Assembly: GCA_018466975.1 (NCBI GenBank)
Contig: CM031562.1
Span: forward strand, 2,976,001 to 3,040,000
Source: Sparassis latifolia
Lineage: Eukaryota; Basidiomycota; Agaricomycetes; Polyporales; Sparassidaceae
Direction of reading: 5' to 3'
Length of the DNA stretch: 64,000 nt
Position numbers and translations under genes: made by a program. The number at the start of each line of letters is the position of its first letter. The first letter of the stretch is position 1. Shown piece by piece: positions 44,314 through 55,855 of the stretch. The notes under the pieces are model-generated. The model had not been told where the DNA came from and ran no database searches. It saw only the letters and a program-made list of their open reading frames with translations.

Positions 44314-44812
44314 TGTCGAATAGAAATTTTCGCAGGGCGAATTGGACTGTAAAAAAGTATAATGGTGGGCGAGACTTAATCACACCTAACCTCAGATACA
44401 GTGCATCAAGCTCTATTCGGGAGCGTCAATGCGTGTATCAAGGTCGTGGTGTGGTAAGTCTCTTGCTTCCAACACACCAACGTGCGCTTGATACACGCAG
44501 AGCATGTACAAACAGTACACAACAATTATATAATACATGATGAGATTAGATAAGATTAGGACACAAGTACCGCTTGGTACTTGTGTCCAGCAATACAATG
44601 GCGGCACGTTACAGCGACATACCTTACGAGAAAAACTTCTGACTGCGGGATGCGAGAAGAGGAGATTCAAGCATGAGGATGAGGAGCAAAGTGTGTCTCG
44701 TGCATATAGCCTGTCATCAAGAGACTAATTCATTCACAGAGAAAGCTCTTGAACTCTTGGCTGAGCTCCGATTACACATCCCAGGTACTATACTGAGGGA
44801 TGCCAGTTCAAA
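44314..44812. other. Junction between Gypsy relic and MULE relic
   Basis: This is the 5' flank of gag. It includes CCTAACCTCAG at about 44387, resembling the inverted GAGGTTAGGT end of the neighbouring repeat block, and the hairpin listed separately. Confidence 0.4.
44559..44588. repeat. Perfect 13-bp hairpin with 4-nt loop
   Basis: GGACACAAGTACC, loop GCTT, then GGTACTTGTGTCC. It lies in AT-rich sequence between two transposon relics. It could be an element end, a recombination scar or a transcriptional hairpin; nothing in the sequence decides between these. Confidence 0.8.
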
Positions 44813-47154
44813 GTGGTCGTACGGACATCAAATGTTACTCCGCTGAAGGCGTCAGGATCAAAATTCAAGTATTCACATGGTACATATATCTTTCAGTGCA
44901 TCTGCAGCTCGGATCACACCATGGGTCATCAGCCAGCCACTGCGAGACAGATGCCATATGAAAACGTGGGGTGTGATGCATTCATCAAGATGACTGTGAC
45001 ATACGATGTAGAAAGTATGGTCTTCTGTAGATTTGCAAATAGCAGCATGCCTAACATGAAAGAATACAGCGAAAAATGTCCTCGTCATAAATGAACTCAC
45101 AGGAATATTTGCTCACACGGTGAAGTGTACAGCAACCAAGTGAATGTCACGAAATCCTCGCCTGCCTCTACACCCTGACATCTGCATATATTCACGTGAA
45201 CTGCTGAAGAACCATGTTCCTGCAGCATCCGCATACACCCAGGTCAACACATGGTCAAAGGTCCACCGGCCTCCGATCAAAGCGGCCTTCGACAAGCACC
45301 ATCGCTTCGTGTATCTGCCTCATGATACTTCCTCGATCTACCACAGTCTAGCCACCAAGACGGGTGTACCGCAGCACTCCCTGGCACATGAGAACATTGA
45401 CATCTGGTTTCGCTCTAAGAATCCAGCACCACCTGATCCCCGCCTCACTGAGTCATGCCTGTTCTATTAGCCCTTCGTTGAGGGCATCTCCGATCACTTT
45501 GTACTTATCATCACAACTCCACGGCAACGTTCTACAGCACGGGAACATGGTCACAAGAAGCATCTTCTCATGGATCTCACCTTTGGCTTCTCGTCAGCTC
45601 GTGCTAATGTCTGGATTCTGATGGCTATTGATCACAATAAGAAGGGAATACCAGTGGCCTACATTGTGTTCTCTGCGAAGGAGGAGACCTCATCACGAGG
45701 TGTTCATGCTGACTACAACACAGAGCTTCTACGGTCTTTACTGGGGCATTGGATTCAAGGCATGGGATTCCACACATCTGGCGAGAATTTGCACCCCTAA
45801 TTGGCAGTAGTGACAATGACACTATCGAGCGCTCAGTGATGACAACACACTGGCCTGATATCTTCCTTATCTTGTGCCTGTACCATACCTGGCAGTCTTG
45901 GCGATCAGGCTTAAATCGCTGCCTGGCTGGAATACCGAAAGGCGAGCATCGCCAAGGAGTCCGTTCACGGCTCGCTCAGCTATGCATGCGACTGTATGGT
46001 CTCGCACGCAATCAACACCATGTGAAAGACTGACAGGCCATTGTGTAGAATCAAAGAGATCATTGACTACAATATCGCAAAGGCTGCCTACGAAGAAGAG
46101 ATTGCATACTTCAAATCCCTTGGACACCATCGAAGTGACATCGACAAGAAAAAATCCATCGGTGGCCTCAAATTTCTCAATTATCTGTCCTCATACTTGG
46201 CAACATATGAGTATTGGCTCCAGTGGTCTCGCGCAGGAGTGATCAAGGCGCAGGAATTCTCAGTGTTCCTGCTGAAGGCGTGCCGAGGACCACCAACCAC
46301 CTAGAATCTCATAATAACCACCTGAAGGGCGACTACTTCCAAGATCACAAGCACGGAGGTCGGCTGTCACGCATCAATGTGTGGATATTTATTCCTATCA
46401 CACAGGTCATTCTCGACTTCTTTGCACGATCGACAACATGGACCAATTCCGTGATCACTACGTTTACCTCGTACAGCTCGAGGCACGCTCAGAAGTTCCT
46501 GAATATGCGGCGAGGACCGGTTTAAAATCTAGTGACGAAATCATCGCTTCTCCACAAGATGGACTCTCACATGCTGATTATGAAACTCGCTTGCTACAGA
46601 CAATGCTCACAGATGACTCTGAGGCTGATGATGCTACCGAGACTGAGCCAGATACCTCTTCGACACCTGAAGATGCCGCGGTGGTGCTAGAGAGACAGGG
46701 ATCTCACGATCTACAAGAGGACATAGCCATGGACATATCTCAAATACTCCCTGACCTGCCTACTAACAAACTCTTGGCTCCTGGCTCAAGCTTGTCATCT
46801 CCCGGAGTTGAAACTCCATCTGAAAGTGCTTCAGATTCGTCCATCTCATCTAATGTTCTTGATGGCCTTTGCTCGCTTACTATGGACTTATCACCGGCAG
46901 TCAGCAGAAGGTCTCCCATGCATGGTCAACGCATCAGCAGCACCTCTCGCCATGCTAACGAGAGAGTAATTCGAATGCAGGAGCTACTCCAGGCTACAGA
47001 TCGTGTGCTGATCTTATCACACGCCTACAAGCACTTGGCCAACCGAAGAAACACTGATGCCTTTTGTCAGTCCCTACATCGACACAGCTCTCTCGCATTC
47101 ATCCACTGTCAGTCGCTATGTCAGCACAGCTCCCTCGCGAACATCCACTGTTAG
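44813..47154 (+). pseudogene. MULE-like DDE transposase, broken
   Basis: This resembles the Mutator-like transposases common in basidiomycete genomes. An N-terminal Cys/His segment (ICSSDHTMGHQPATARQMPY) is followed by a long frame from 45144 that runs to 45800 with one internal TAG (45468-45470). The presumed DDE residues are the Asp of LLMDLTFGFSSARANVWIL, the Asp of IGSSDNDTIERS and the Glu of TNHLESHNNHLKGDYF. Helical insert blocks LCLYHTWQSWRSGLNRCLAG and KAAYEEEIAYFKSLGHHRSD fit the family. Frame changes near 45790, 46280 and 46430 break the protein; some may be introns, but the TAG is not. The C-terminal ~230 residues are acidic and Ser-rich. Confidence 0.7.
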
Positions 47155-47836
47155 TGCATCAACCCCAGGTGATGGTGAAGCTGAACATCGGATGTCGGGA
47201 CATCCCGGTAACAAGATGCGGACCTCAGAGTTAACATACGGCATTGCCTTGCCAACGGCATCACCGTCATCATCTTATCATACACTGGGGGAGGCCTACA
47301 CAGATGATGGTGTCTTGGCCAGGAGTGTTGTGCCAGGTGTGACTTCACAGTAGGCTTCTGCTCAGGCTGACAGTCACACAGTTCCCGGGAATCTAGATGC
47401 TGTAGCGAGTACAGTGCACAAACTAGTGCCATTCGAGAAGCAGTGCAAGGAGAAACAGAAGCCTTCATATAATCAACGTTAGAAGCAGTTCATGGAGGGA
47501 GGTATCACGGTAGAGGTCGTGAAATAAATTGACGCGTAGATAAACCCGATAATTACAAGCTAATGTAGATGACACGATGACAACGGTGTAGCTTTGTTGC
47601 GAATAGTAGCTGCAACACAGCACCGTGAGCAAAGGGGTCTGGGAAATGCAATTTCTCCCAGATAAGGGGGTCCGGGGAACGCCTGGCGTTCTGACGCTGC
47701 GCGCGTTGCAGAAATCCTTACGATGGATATCGGCGCGAGAGGTATGGTTGTGAGATGATGTAGTGGTGCAAAATATATGTGGGAAAGTTTGTGTCAACGA
47801 TGCTTCATGAGTGTGGGTTCATCTTCCCCTAGCGGG
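47155..47836. other. No supported gene
   Basis: Spacer between the MULE relic and the minus-strand ORF at 47837. It has short unrelated frames only. Confidence 0.4.
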
Positions 47837-48685
47837 TCATTCACCCACACAGTGCAAGATTCCTGCAAGGCCCATCTCATGCCTGAGCAGGCATGGCCAC
47901 GACATTTCCAGGCTTAGCTTATAGCTCACCAACACAGGACCAGCCCATTTCTCGATCTTTGTCTTCTCTGTCTTAGTCTGAATGAACCAAAACTGTATGC
48001 CGACGTGGAACAATGAATGCGCAACATTGGCGTCGTTCATGAAAGCACCTCGTACAGGCAAAATATCCCAATCGGGTTTCCTGCAGAGAGTTGGCATCTC
48101 CAGCCGACTGACAATGACAGTGTAATAGTTGACAAACCCCCACAGCTTGAGTGTGAGGCATTGCATGTGTGCCCCGAGTGCAATCACATTGGTGCAAGTC
48201 ATCAGCAGGAGGTGAAGATGGTCCAGACACTGACTTAGCATTAGTATGAGTTGCTGGACGGGTTTCATCTTCTTCGAAGTTGCTCTGCCAAGCTGGTGAG
48301 CAAAATTGTCCATCACCCGCAGTGCTGCCTCAGCCAGTGCGTTGAACTTCTCCTCCATCAGAAAGCCCAGATCGGGTATACTGCAGGTCGAATCCACCTT
48401 CCACTCCCATAACCTGATCTTGTCCCACAGAACCATCGCATCTGCCTCCAACACAGCAGCCATACCTGGTATACACATGTGATGTATGACCTTCCAGTCG
48501 AACATCTGCGGCCACCTCGAATACTCCTGGGGACCCCAACGTCCATCCTGCCATGTCGCAATCTGCTTGTCAAGTACTGCTGAGAATTCGGGTATGTAGC
48601 TCACATTCAGCGTGGTTATGACACTGTCATCACGCAATGGAAACTCCGTGGCCAAAAGATCATCAAAAGGTGAAACTTCATCCAC
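47837..48685 (-). CDS. Uninterrupted ORF of unknown function, 282 aa
   Basis: No family is recognised. The sequence is evenly composed with many Trp, Met, Cys and His residues (WQDGRWGPQEYSRWPQMFDW, EADAMVLWDKIRLWEWKVDS, FMNDANVAHSLFHVGIQFWF, KTEKTKIEKWAGPVLVSYKL) and ends CVGE. It is a single clean frame in a region where every other long frame is broken, and it lies on the KDZ strand, downstream of the transposase relic and just beyond the minisatellite module at 48.78 kb. It could be an accessory gene of the KDZ-type element or a fragment of a larger spliced gene; an N-terminal exon may be missing. Confidence 0.5.
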   Translation of the reverse strand: MDEVSPFDDLLATEFPLRDDSVITTLNVSYIPEFSAVLDKQIATWQDGRWGPQEYSRWPQMFDWKVIHHMCIPGMAAVLEADAMVLWDKIRLWEWKVDSTCSIPDLGFLMEEKFNALAEAALRVMDNFAHQLGRATSKKMKPVQQLILMLSQCLDHLHLLLMTCTNVIALGAHMQCLTLKLWGFVNYYTVIVSRLEMPTLCRKPDWDILPVRGAFMNDANVAHSLFHVGIQFWFIQTKTEKTKIEKWAGPVLVSYKLSLEMSWPCLLRHEMGLAGILHCVGE

Positions 48686-48780
48686 CCCTGTTTCACTTGA
48701 TCAGAGAGAGCTTGAACATTGTAAAAGTATTTGGCTACCCATTAAAAGCATCGATCCACCAGTGATCACCTGGTGACAGC

Positions 48781-49670
48781 CCATTCAGTCATGTTTGTGA
48801 ACTGGACTCCCATTTACCCTGACATTGTCATGGACTGGACAGCCAGCGGACATCAGCCCATCGGTCTGTGTAAGGAGTTGTAAGCGATCAGCTCATGGTG
48901 ACGAAGGGAATGCTGGAGCGATGGGCCCACCATCATAGGAGTATTTTTGAGTGATCGGCCCACTGTCATGGTGCTACTATTATACAGGCATGGGCCCACC
49001 GCCACAGTGATAGTTCTGAGTGATCGGCCCACCACCATAGGTATATTTCTGAGTGATCGGCCCACCGCCATAGGTATATTTCTGAGCCCATAGGCATGGG
49101 TCGCCTGAAATATCTGACTAGCCCGGGTATAGCTGAGTTACTTGCCATGCCCTAGGTTGTCAACTGGGCTTGTATCATGTCCGTGTCATCTTGGTGGAGC
49201 ATGGGTGGGTGAAGGAACATACTGGGTGATTCATTAGGGGGTAGCATAGGTGGATGTATGAAACATGGAGATTGGTCGGGGGGAAGCATGGGCAGATGCC
49301 ACGCCTGGTTGCCTGAGCCACGAAGTAGACCATCGAAGTGAACAGATTGTACCGAAGTCAACCGAAGAGCATGGAGTAGATGAGGATGCAGATGTGTACA
49401 AATCAGCATACGAGCGAAGGACACCACAGAAGAAGGGGGCTCTGACACCGAGTCATTGCTCATGTGGCACCTCTTGCTCAGACCCATTGGCCCAATATCA
49501 TGGGGAAAGCTCTGACCCATCGGCTTACCACCATAGGTGTAGTTCTCAGTGATCAGTTCATCACCATGGGCATATTTTTCAGTGATTGGTCCATCGCCTA
49601 ACAGGGCAATGATGGAGCTAGCACTGGCCAATAATTTCCACGTAATCCACCCATCATTCCCTCCCATTCT
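48781..49670. repeat. Minisatellite module, copy 1
   Basis: It begins CCCATTCAGTCATGTTTGTG and continues through CTGACATTGTCATG and CGGTCTGTGTAAGGAG into a few 33-bp units of the type TTCTGAGTGATCGGCCCACC + ACCATAGGTATAT (48915-49100). More units occur at about 49500-49600. The same leader and unit recur at 60252. Confidence 0.85.
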
Positions 49671-49704
49671 GGTTAGCTCACTATCAGCTCTCCTTACAGT
49701 ATGA

Positions 49705-50050
49705 CACTCTCTCCCACTGTGTGAAGGGTTGGCAAACTGTGGCGAATAAACTTCACCATCTGAACATGGAGTTCAGAATGACTTCACCAAACACTCCGAA
49801 CTGGCATCGGCATTTCGAGACATGCATCAGATACAATTGGGAATGTGCCCTTCTGGGTAGAGTATGTGGTGACAAATGGCACTCCTTTCCACTGTGAGTA
49901 GGGTTGGTGAACTGTGGCGGATATCACTCGCCATCTGAACATGCAGTCCAGAATGACTTCGCCAAACTCTCCCATGTGACATCAACTTTTGAGACATGCA
50001 TGAGATACCATTGGGGATGTGCCCTTCTGAGGAGAGTATGTGGCGACTAT
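49705..50050. repeat. Tandem duplication, period about 174 bp
   Basis: Copies start at about 49705 and 49880 and share CCACTGTG, GGGTTGG, AACTGTGGCG, CACCATCTGAACATG/CGCCATCTGAACATG and GAGACATGCAT. They are diverged by about a tenth by eye. Confidence 0.75.
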
Positions 50051-50347
50051 GTTTTGCCTTACCACACCAGGTACATTACCCAGGTTCAAAAACATGACAA
50101 CCTTACATTCGACACACTACAGCACGGACACCTGGCATTGGGTGATTACATTCCTAACTCACGCAGCTGCTGCGTCGCATCCTGCAACTCTTCCAGCACC
50201 ACATCCAGGTTCTGATCCATCCTCTCCTGCAACCAACTAGTGAGGTGCACAACATGAACATGCAGCTGTTCAAGCTGCACCAGTGTAGACTCAGAGATGG
50301 TGTACACCTTCTCCTAAGTTCTCAAGGTTCAGCAAGACTGGAAGATG

Positions 50348-53300
50348 CTAAAATGTACCACTCACCCAGAGATTACCAAATTTGTACCACCAGGCCTTTA
50401 TAGGGCTCCCCGCCGGCCCAACCTGATGATTCCATTTCCACCAGTAGTCGGGTGAATTTTCGAGTAGGTTCTTAGGACAAGGAATGAGGGTGGTGGGGTG
50501 TGGAATCACCTTGATGTCAATGCTGATGAGGTGCAGAACTTCACGATTGAAAGTGCAGATGGTGAGGACACTGGCGATAACTCCATCATGGTCAATATGG
50601 TCAGCATGACCCGCCAATGCGAGGTCGCCACAGATACCCCTAATGGTGAACTGCACAGGACTCAGCAGGGTCAGGCAATATCAGCAAGAAAGGTGTATCA
50701 TCTCCCGGGGCAAGCCTTCCTCCCAACAGACCTCAGTGAAGTGATCTGGCTCAGGCTCCAGTGCCAGAACAGCTTCTTGGATCCTCCAAGTGTAGACTTC
50801 CAACTGCAACCTCCCTCTGGAGAACAGGCAGGGGTGTGCATTGGATGTTAAAGACTGAGCAGATATGATGGTGAGTGGATGAGCCAAGGTTGATATCTGA
50901 TTGACCTTATTTGATGTCTGATGTCATGCGATTGGAGAGCACATGCCGAGATGAAGCCCTTAGTCGAGGATGGAGGTCACTTCACCAAATGTGATATTGG
51001 TGAGTAGGAATTACATACATGATGATCACTACACTGATATAGCAAACATGAATATGCATACACCCCAGTGAACCCTGACTCAAAGCGCATTTGCATGGTC
51101 CACCATTTCATCCTCAATGTCCAGGGCGAGGATGTGGCTTCAGTGGCATACTCCTTCTGCCATGCCTCAAGGACCTCCTCATCTGTGGATGCAGATAAAG
51201 CTTCAAAGGACTCCTTGCTTCGTGGGAAGCCCAGGAGCATGCGTTTCCACTTCGTCATCAAGTTTGGCACTGTAGGCAGCATAAAGCAGGTGGCAAATAG
51301 GGAAGGAGGAACCAGGCTCACCCATGCGAGTCGTCTTCTTCCAGTTGGAGTCATTCATGTGATCGTCAAGGACTTCTTGGCGGTGAGCTCCGGTCATGCC
51401 CCTGGTACTGCCTGAGACCTCGTTTGTCGGCACCCACAGGGTCTCGATGACCTCGCCATCGACCATACCAGTGCCAACTATAAAGTTGGGTGAGAACCAT
51501 TGAAAGCAGCAATCTTGGTGTCCGTGCACATGAAACAAGCCAATGCCTTGGTCTATCTTGAGCTCAAAGAGCATCCTCAGATAGGTGCTGTGGCGGAATT
51601 GTTTGCAGACATGGACGCCATACTGGCACATGATGTCATATATGATGAGGATGAGGGTGATACCAGTGAGGGTCAGGAGTGCATTGCTGAGAGAGTAATC
51701 CATATTCATTTGTCTGCAGAGGGTGCATCGGTGAGAATGGATCATAACAAGAGACATATGCAAACCTTTCTCCCTTCTGGAAATTGACGACAGTATGAGG
51801 GATGAAGAAACCATGTCTGGTGCAAGCAGTGGCCCCGATTCCTGTGGCATCGAGGTTGGCACGATCCACATTGGCCTGATTGACAGTGCGGTGCTCGTGA
51901 CAAGTGGAGCGCTGGTGGGCTTAGGAGTCAAGGGCAGAAGAAAAATGTGCAGCCAGACATGCACCTGATGCGACTCCATGGCCACCGCCAGATGAGCCTT
52001 GTAATCCTCTTGGAAGACCATGAATGCCTGGCCATCACTGAGGGTGATGTCCTCCTCAAAGTGCTTCATCTTCATGTGCTTTGCACTGAAATTGCCATCC
52101 ATGATGAAGCCGCATTTGAACTTCCACTAGACTGGATCCGCTTGCCAATTGAAAGGCAGGTTGAGCCCAGGCTGGGGACAGGTGGGACAAAAGATGGTGA
52201 GGCCATCCTTCTCCACAGGATGGAGGGCATCGTGTGAGAAGCTGTGCCACTTGCAATATTTGAGTTGGCGCCATTGGCAGGACACTCACATCAGCTCACG
52301 ATAACGGTCCTGGCGAGGAACTGGCATGAACAGTTGGACCATGGGAATGCATGTGAACACTTATGGGAATGGTGCCAGGAAAGGCATTGCTCGTGACCCA
52401 TTTGAGCTTGCTGTAGTAGTTCAATGCTGCCATCTTGCACTCCTTGTTCTCCAGAAGGAAATCGTCAAGAATGGCGAATGTGAAGGCGGTATGGGGATCC
52501 TTGATGGCACCAGGGTAAAGTCCCATTTGAAGAAGCTGCATGTCACGCTCCACCCCCATCTCACACTGGCACCAGTCAATGCCGATATGGTGAATGCCAG
52601 AGATGTTGACAATGACCATGATGCGATTCCCATAACTATCACGGCGAGGTGGCCAGGAGAGCACTGGTGGCACATCTTCCTCTCAAGTGGAATCGGAAGC
52701 ATCGTCGGTTTGCCTTGCTTCACCATCAAGGGCACCTGCCAGTAGTGCAAAGTTGAATGGAACCTCGCCATCATGTGCATTTAGGTCTTCATTGGAGGCA
52801 TTCCAGAAATTGGACCTCGGGGCCACCACCGGTGCAGGGTTGTTATGTGCTGTGAAGGCACCCAGAGGGCAGGGATCTCTGTCATGGCCCAAATGGATGC
52901 AGATGCCGACCCGATACAGTGATGCCAGCTCAAAATACTGACCCTGCCAATGCTCTATCCGATGAAAAGGAGCACACCGATGGCTGTTACGACAGCAGTC
53001 GGTACAGGTGAGTGGTCTGCCCATACAGTTCAGGCATCGCCACTGTCCCTCACCAACCTTGCATTTTGCACAGTTTCTGGGCTCAGGTGGGGCTTCCATC
53101 TCGACAATGGCATGAAGATAGTCATCACAATGGGGTATCCAGTCCCTCATGAAGTCATTCTGGGTCTATCGTGCATGGTCAGACCATCAGATGGTCATGG
53201 CGGGAGTGCCCACCTTTGTCTTTTGAGCCGCCGGATCCAGCTGAATTGGTACACCTATGTTGCCCAGGACATCACCATTATCCAAGTTAAACAAGGAGCC

Positions 53301-53477
53301 TGAAGCAGGAGCCTTTGATGGACTTTTCAAAGGTGATGGGGCATTTGAACCCATGGGCATGGGCAAAGGTACATCCACATAGCGCACTCCCCTAGTGGTC
53401 TGCTTAGCTACCTTGGTCACAAACTCAACCTCATCATCTAGGTCTACAACGAGCCTGCTTTTGTTGCATCTGCTCAT
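50348..53477 (-). pseudogene. KDZ-type transposase relic (CxC2 zinc module plus core)
   Basis: KDZ (Kyakuja-Dileera-Zisupton) transposases are large DDE-type enzymes of fungal and other DNA transposons. Reading the minus strand from 53477: an N-terminal segment (KQTTRGVRYVDVPLPMP); a CxC2-type cysteine cluster (CAKCKVGEGQWRCLNCMGRP, CTDCCRNSHRCAPFHRIEHW); an SGIHHIGIDWCQC block and AFTFAILDDFLLENKECKMA; then a core with the presumed catalytic Asp in FIMDGNFSAKHMKMKHFEED, YDIMCQYGVHVCKQF, GLFHVHGHQDCCFQWFSPNF, the Glu of VDGEVIETLWVPTNEVS and MNDSNWKKTTRM. The frame changes repeatedly; some breaks are plausible introns, others (stop between 53187 and 53150, broken joins near 52290 and 51900) look like damage. 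The C-terminal helices near 50.4-50.9 kb are only fragments. Confidence 0.8.
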
Positions 53478-53690
53478 GGTTCAGATCAGTGGGGAGTCAT
53501 ATTCCAAATCCATTGATGAGCATTGTGTCCCTATCGTACAACACGTGCAAATCACACATGGCCTTGCTGCCCACCAGACTACCCATCAAGAATGTGGTTA
53601 CAAATGGCTGCAATGCCTGGGCCCTATCACCTTGTGGTCTCTTTAGGCACCATATCGGCGTTATGGAGATAAGGATGCCATGTTCACAAG

Positions 53691-54060
53691 AGGTCCGCCA
53701 ATCATATGTCACCCTCAGTGCTAACTTTACATTGACTCGGAGTAGCATAATTTACAAATGGGAAACTTGCACTTGCACCGCGTGCTTGCCAACACTGCCA
53801 CCATCTGCCCCACTAGCACTCACAACTTCTTGACTGAATACATTTCACCACCACCTCCGCCAACTTCGAGGTCCGCCAACCATATGCTGCCATCAGTGAT
53901 AACTACACCTTGAGCTGAACACTGTCGAGATGTGAAATGCACTCATACCGCGCGCTCGCCAGCGCCACCGCCATCACCGCTGCCAACCTTCAGCTAGCAT
54001 TCGGAACTTCTCGACTCCATACATTTCGCCATCACCTCTGCCAACTTTGTCCTGCCAATG
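53691..54060. repeat. Tandem duplication, period about 188 bp
   Basis: Copies starting at about 53691 and 53879 share AGGTCCGCCAA, CATATG, CAGTG, then GCGTGCTTGCC/GCGCGCTCGCC and ACATTTCACC/ACATTTCGCC blocks. The repeat fills the space between the KDZ and TET/JBP genes, where an element end or shared promoter could lie. Confidence 0.7.
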
Positions 54061-54115
54061 AAGCTGCCATCGACACTCTCCATCCCCTGCATAGTGTTCT
54101 CGTCACCATCAGTCT

Positions 54116-55485
54116 TTAGCATGATGTCCCTCTAATAAGCGAGCCAGTTAGGACCTGTTCTGAGTTAGAAATGCAGACTCGGTGATGAACTGTGCACATG
54201 CCAATGTGTGAGGTGTAATATGAAGCTTGCATCCAGTGGGGCACCGGAATGCCCAGCCTGTTCTGGATGCCCTCTCGCATGAAGTATGCATAGACGAGCC
54301 TTTCGCCATCTGCTCGAGTGACACCATGATGAATCGCCTTTCCGCAGAAGGCTACAACAGTTCCAGGACTATAATCGATGGCGACATGCATGGCGGGGAA
54401 GTTCAACCACGTGCAAGTGTAGTTGCCCAACATCGCCAACAGGTCATAGAAGGTGTATCTTGTCTTGCTATCTCGGTGTAAAGGGGTTTCCCGGTTGGCG
54501 ATCACCTGGAGCACATTGAATGGTGACGACCAGTTCAGTGTCATCTCTCGCAATTCTGGATCTTGCTGAATCAAACCCAAGCACTGGCGTCCTGCAGCAT
54601 ATAGTGTTGGGTGAACGACGGCCAGGATGGCACCCCGCAATGTGGAGGAGTCATGAATATCATGCAGCCAACTTCTTCCGCCCTCAAGCTTCAGGCTGGC
54701 GGAGGTCTCCAGCCTCCCAGACTCCATATGCTGCAAAGCCTGTTCAGATGCAAGGCAAATGGTGTGGCGAGGAGACCCACCTCTCTTACTTGTTGGAACC
54801 AACCTGGCGAGAGACACAAGGAGCCCGCTGGGAATTGGGCACACTCCTCAGGAGGCAAGAAGTACAACGGGTTGTGTCGCCAACTGGCGGTGGTGCTGGA
54901 AGGCTTACTGGCTGCTATTGCTGGGTGTAGGGCCCTGGTCGCTTGGAGCATCTTCGTCTGACAAATTTGTCAGATCACAGCGCAAGGCTGGGCAAGCCAC
55001 TCACCTGGCAGTCTGATATCAACACTCTTGGAAGTATCCAAGCCAAGATGCGTCCGTGCATGTCACGAGGGTGGCGGCTGGTCTATGCGTATTTCGCTCT
55101 CACCAAATGGAGGAGGCCACTTCAGTTTCAGTTCTGCCTCGAGGACTTCATTCTGCCCCGTGAGCTGAATCGAAAGGCTGTCACAATATCTATCAATGTC
55201 CCACTGCAGCCTTACTATTACAATGGCATGATCAGTGTGATCAGACCTGCGGCAAGACTAATGACTATCAGGATTACGGATGACCTTCACAAGAGCATCT
55301 GCAATGCCATTGCACTCCAATAGGAGGGCAGATGGCATGGACGGAGACACTTCTATGGATGGTGCAGAATGGGCTGCATGAGTGGCCAGATGCAGCTTCC
55401 AGCGGAACATGAGCTCCAAGACTCCTGCTATCTGATCGGTCAGTGGCATGGGTGACAGATCGCTCATCTTGATGCTGTCTGCCAA
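54116..55485 (-). CDS. KDZ-associated TET/JBP-type 2OG-Fe(II) dioxygenase
   Basis: TET/JBP enzymes oxidise 5-methylcytosine or thymine in DNA using 2-oxoglutarate and Fe(II); fungal members are expanded and often carried by KDZ transposons. Three exons are certain: 55082-55005, 54957-54790 and 54739-54116 (introns 47 and 50 nt, GT-AG, in phase). They give ...RILAWILPRVLISDCQ, TKMLQATRALHPAIAASKPS, LCLSPGWFQQ, ALQHMESGRLETSASLKLEG and the double-stranded beta-helix core. Iron ligands are His and Asp of PLHRDSK (54478-54470) and the His of KAIHHGV (54325-54330). The Arg of DGERLVYAYFM (54301-54299) is placed to bind 2-oxoglutarate. YSPGTVVAFCGK is typical of the family. The 5' exons are not resolved; a frame at 55258-55485 (MADSIKMSDLS) may be the N-terminus. 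The last ~25 residues look non-native, so the 3' end may be truncated. Confidence 0.78.
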
Positions 55486-55855
55486 TTAATGGGACGATTA
55501 CAGCATGCATTGGTTGAAGAAATGCACAGGTGTATGGCAGGCTCAGGCGGTTGGCTTGCAGATGCAGGGGAGAATGTAGGAGGGGCCAGAATGGCAAAGC
55601 ACAGTATGCATTCATCTGCCTGCATGTTGCTTGCAAGCACATCCCTTGCACATCTCACATGTTCATCATGCCACTGAGCCGGACTTGATGTCACCATGCT
55701 GGATCACGGGCCGGGTGGTCTGCCATGTCTGGGCCCTTCGTCACTGCCATCTAATTGGCCGAGGCTAACTCCGAGGAAGCCCTTTATCCCACAGATTGGC
55801 ATGCAGATGATCATTAGATTGCCTCCGCCCAGCATTCACGAGATCATCTTTGTCA

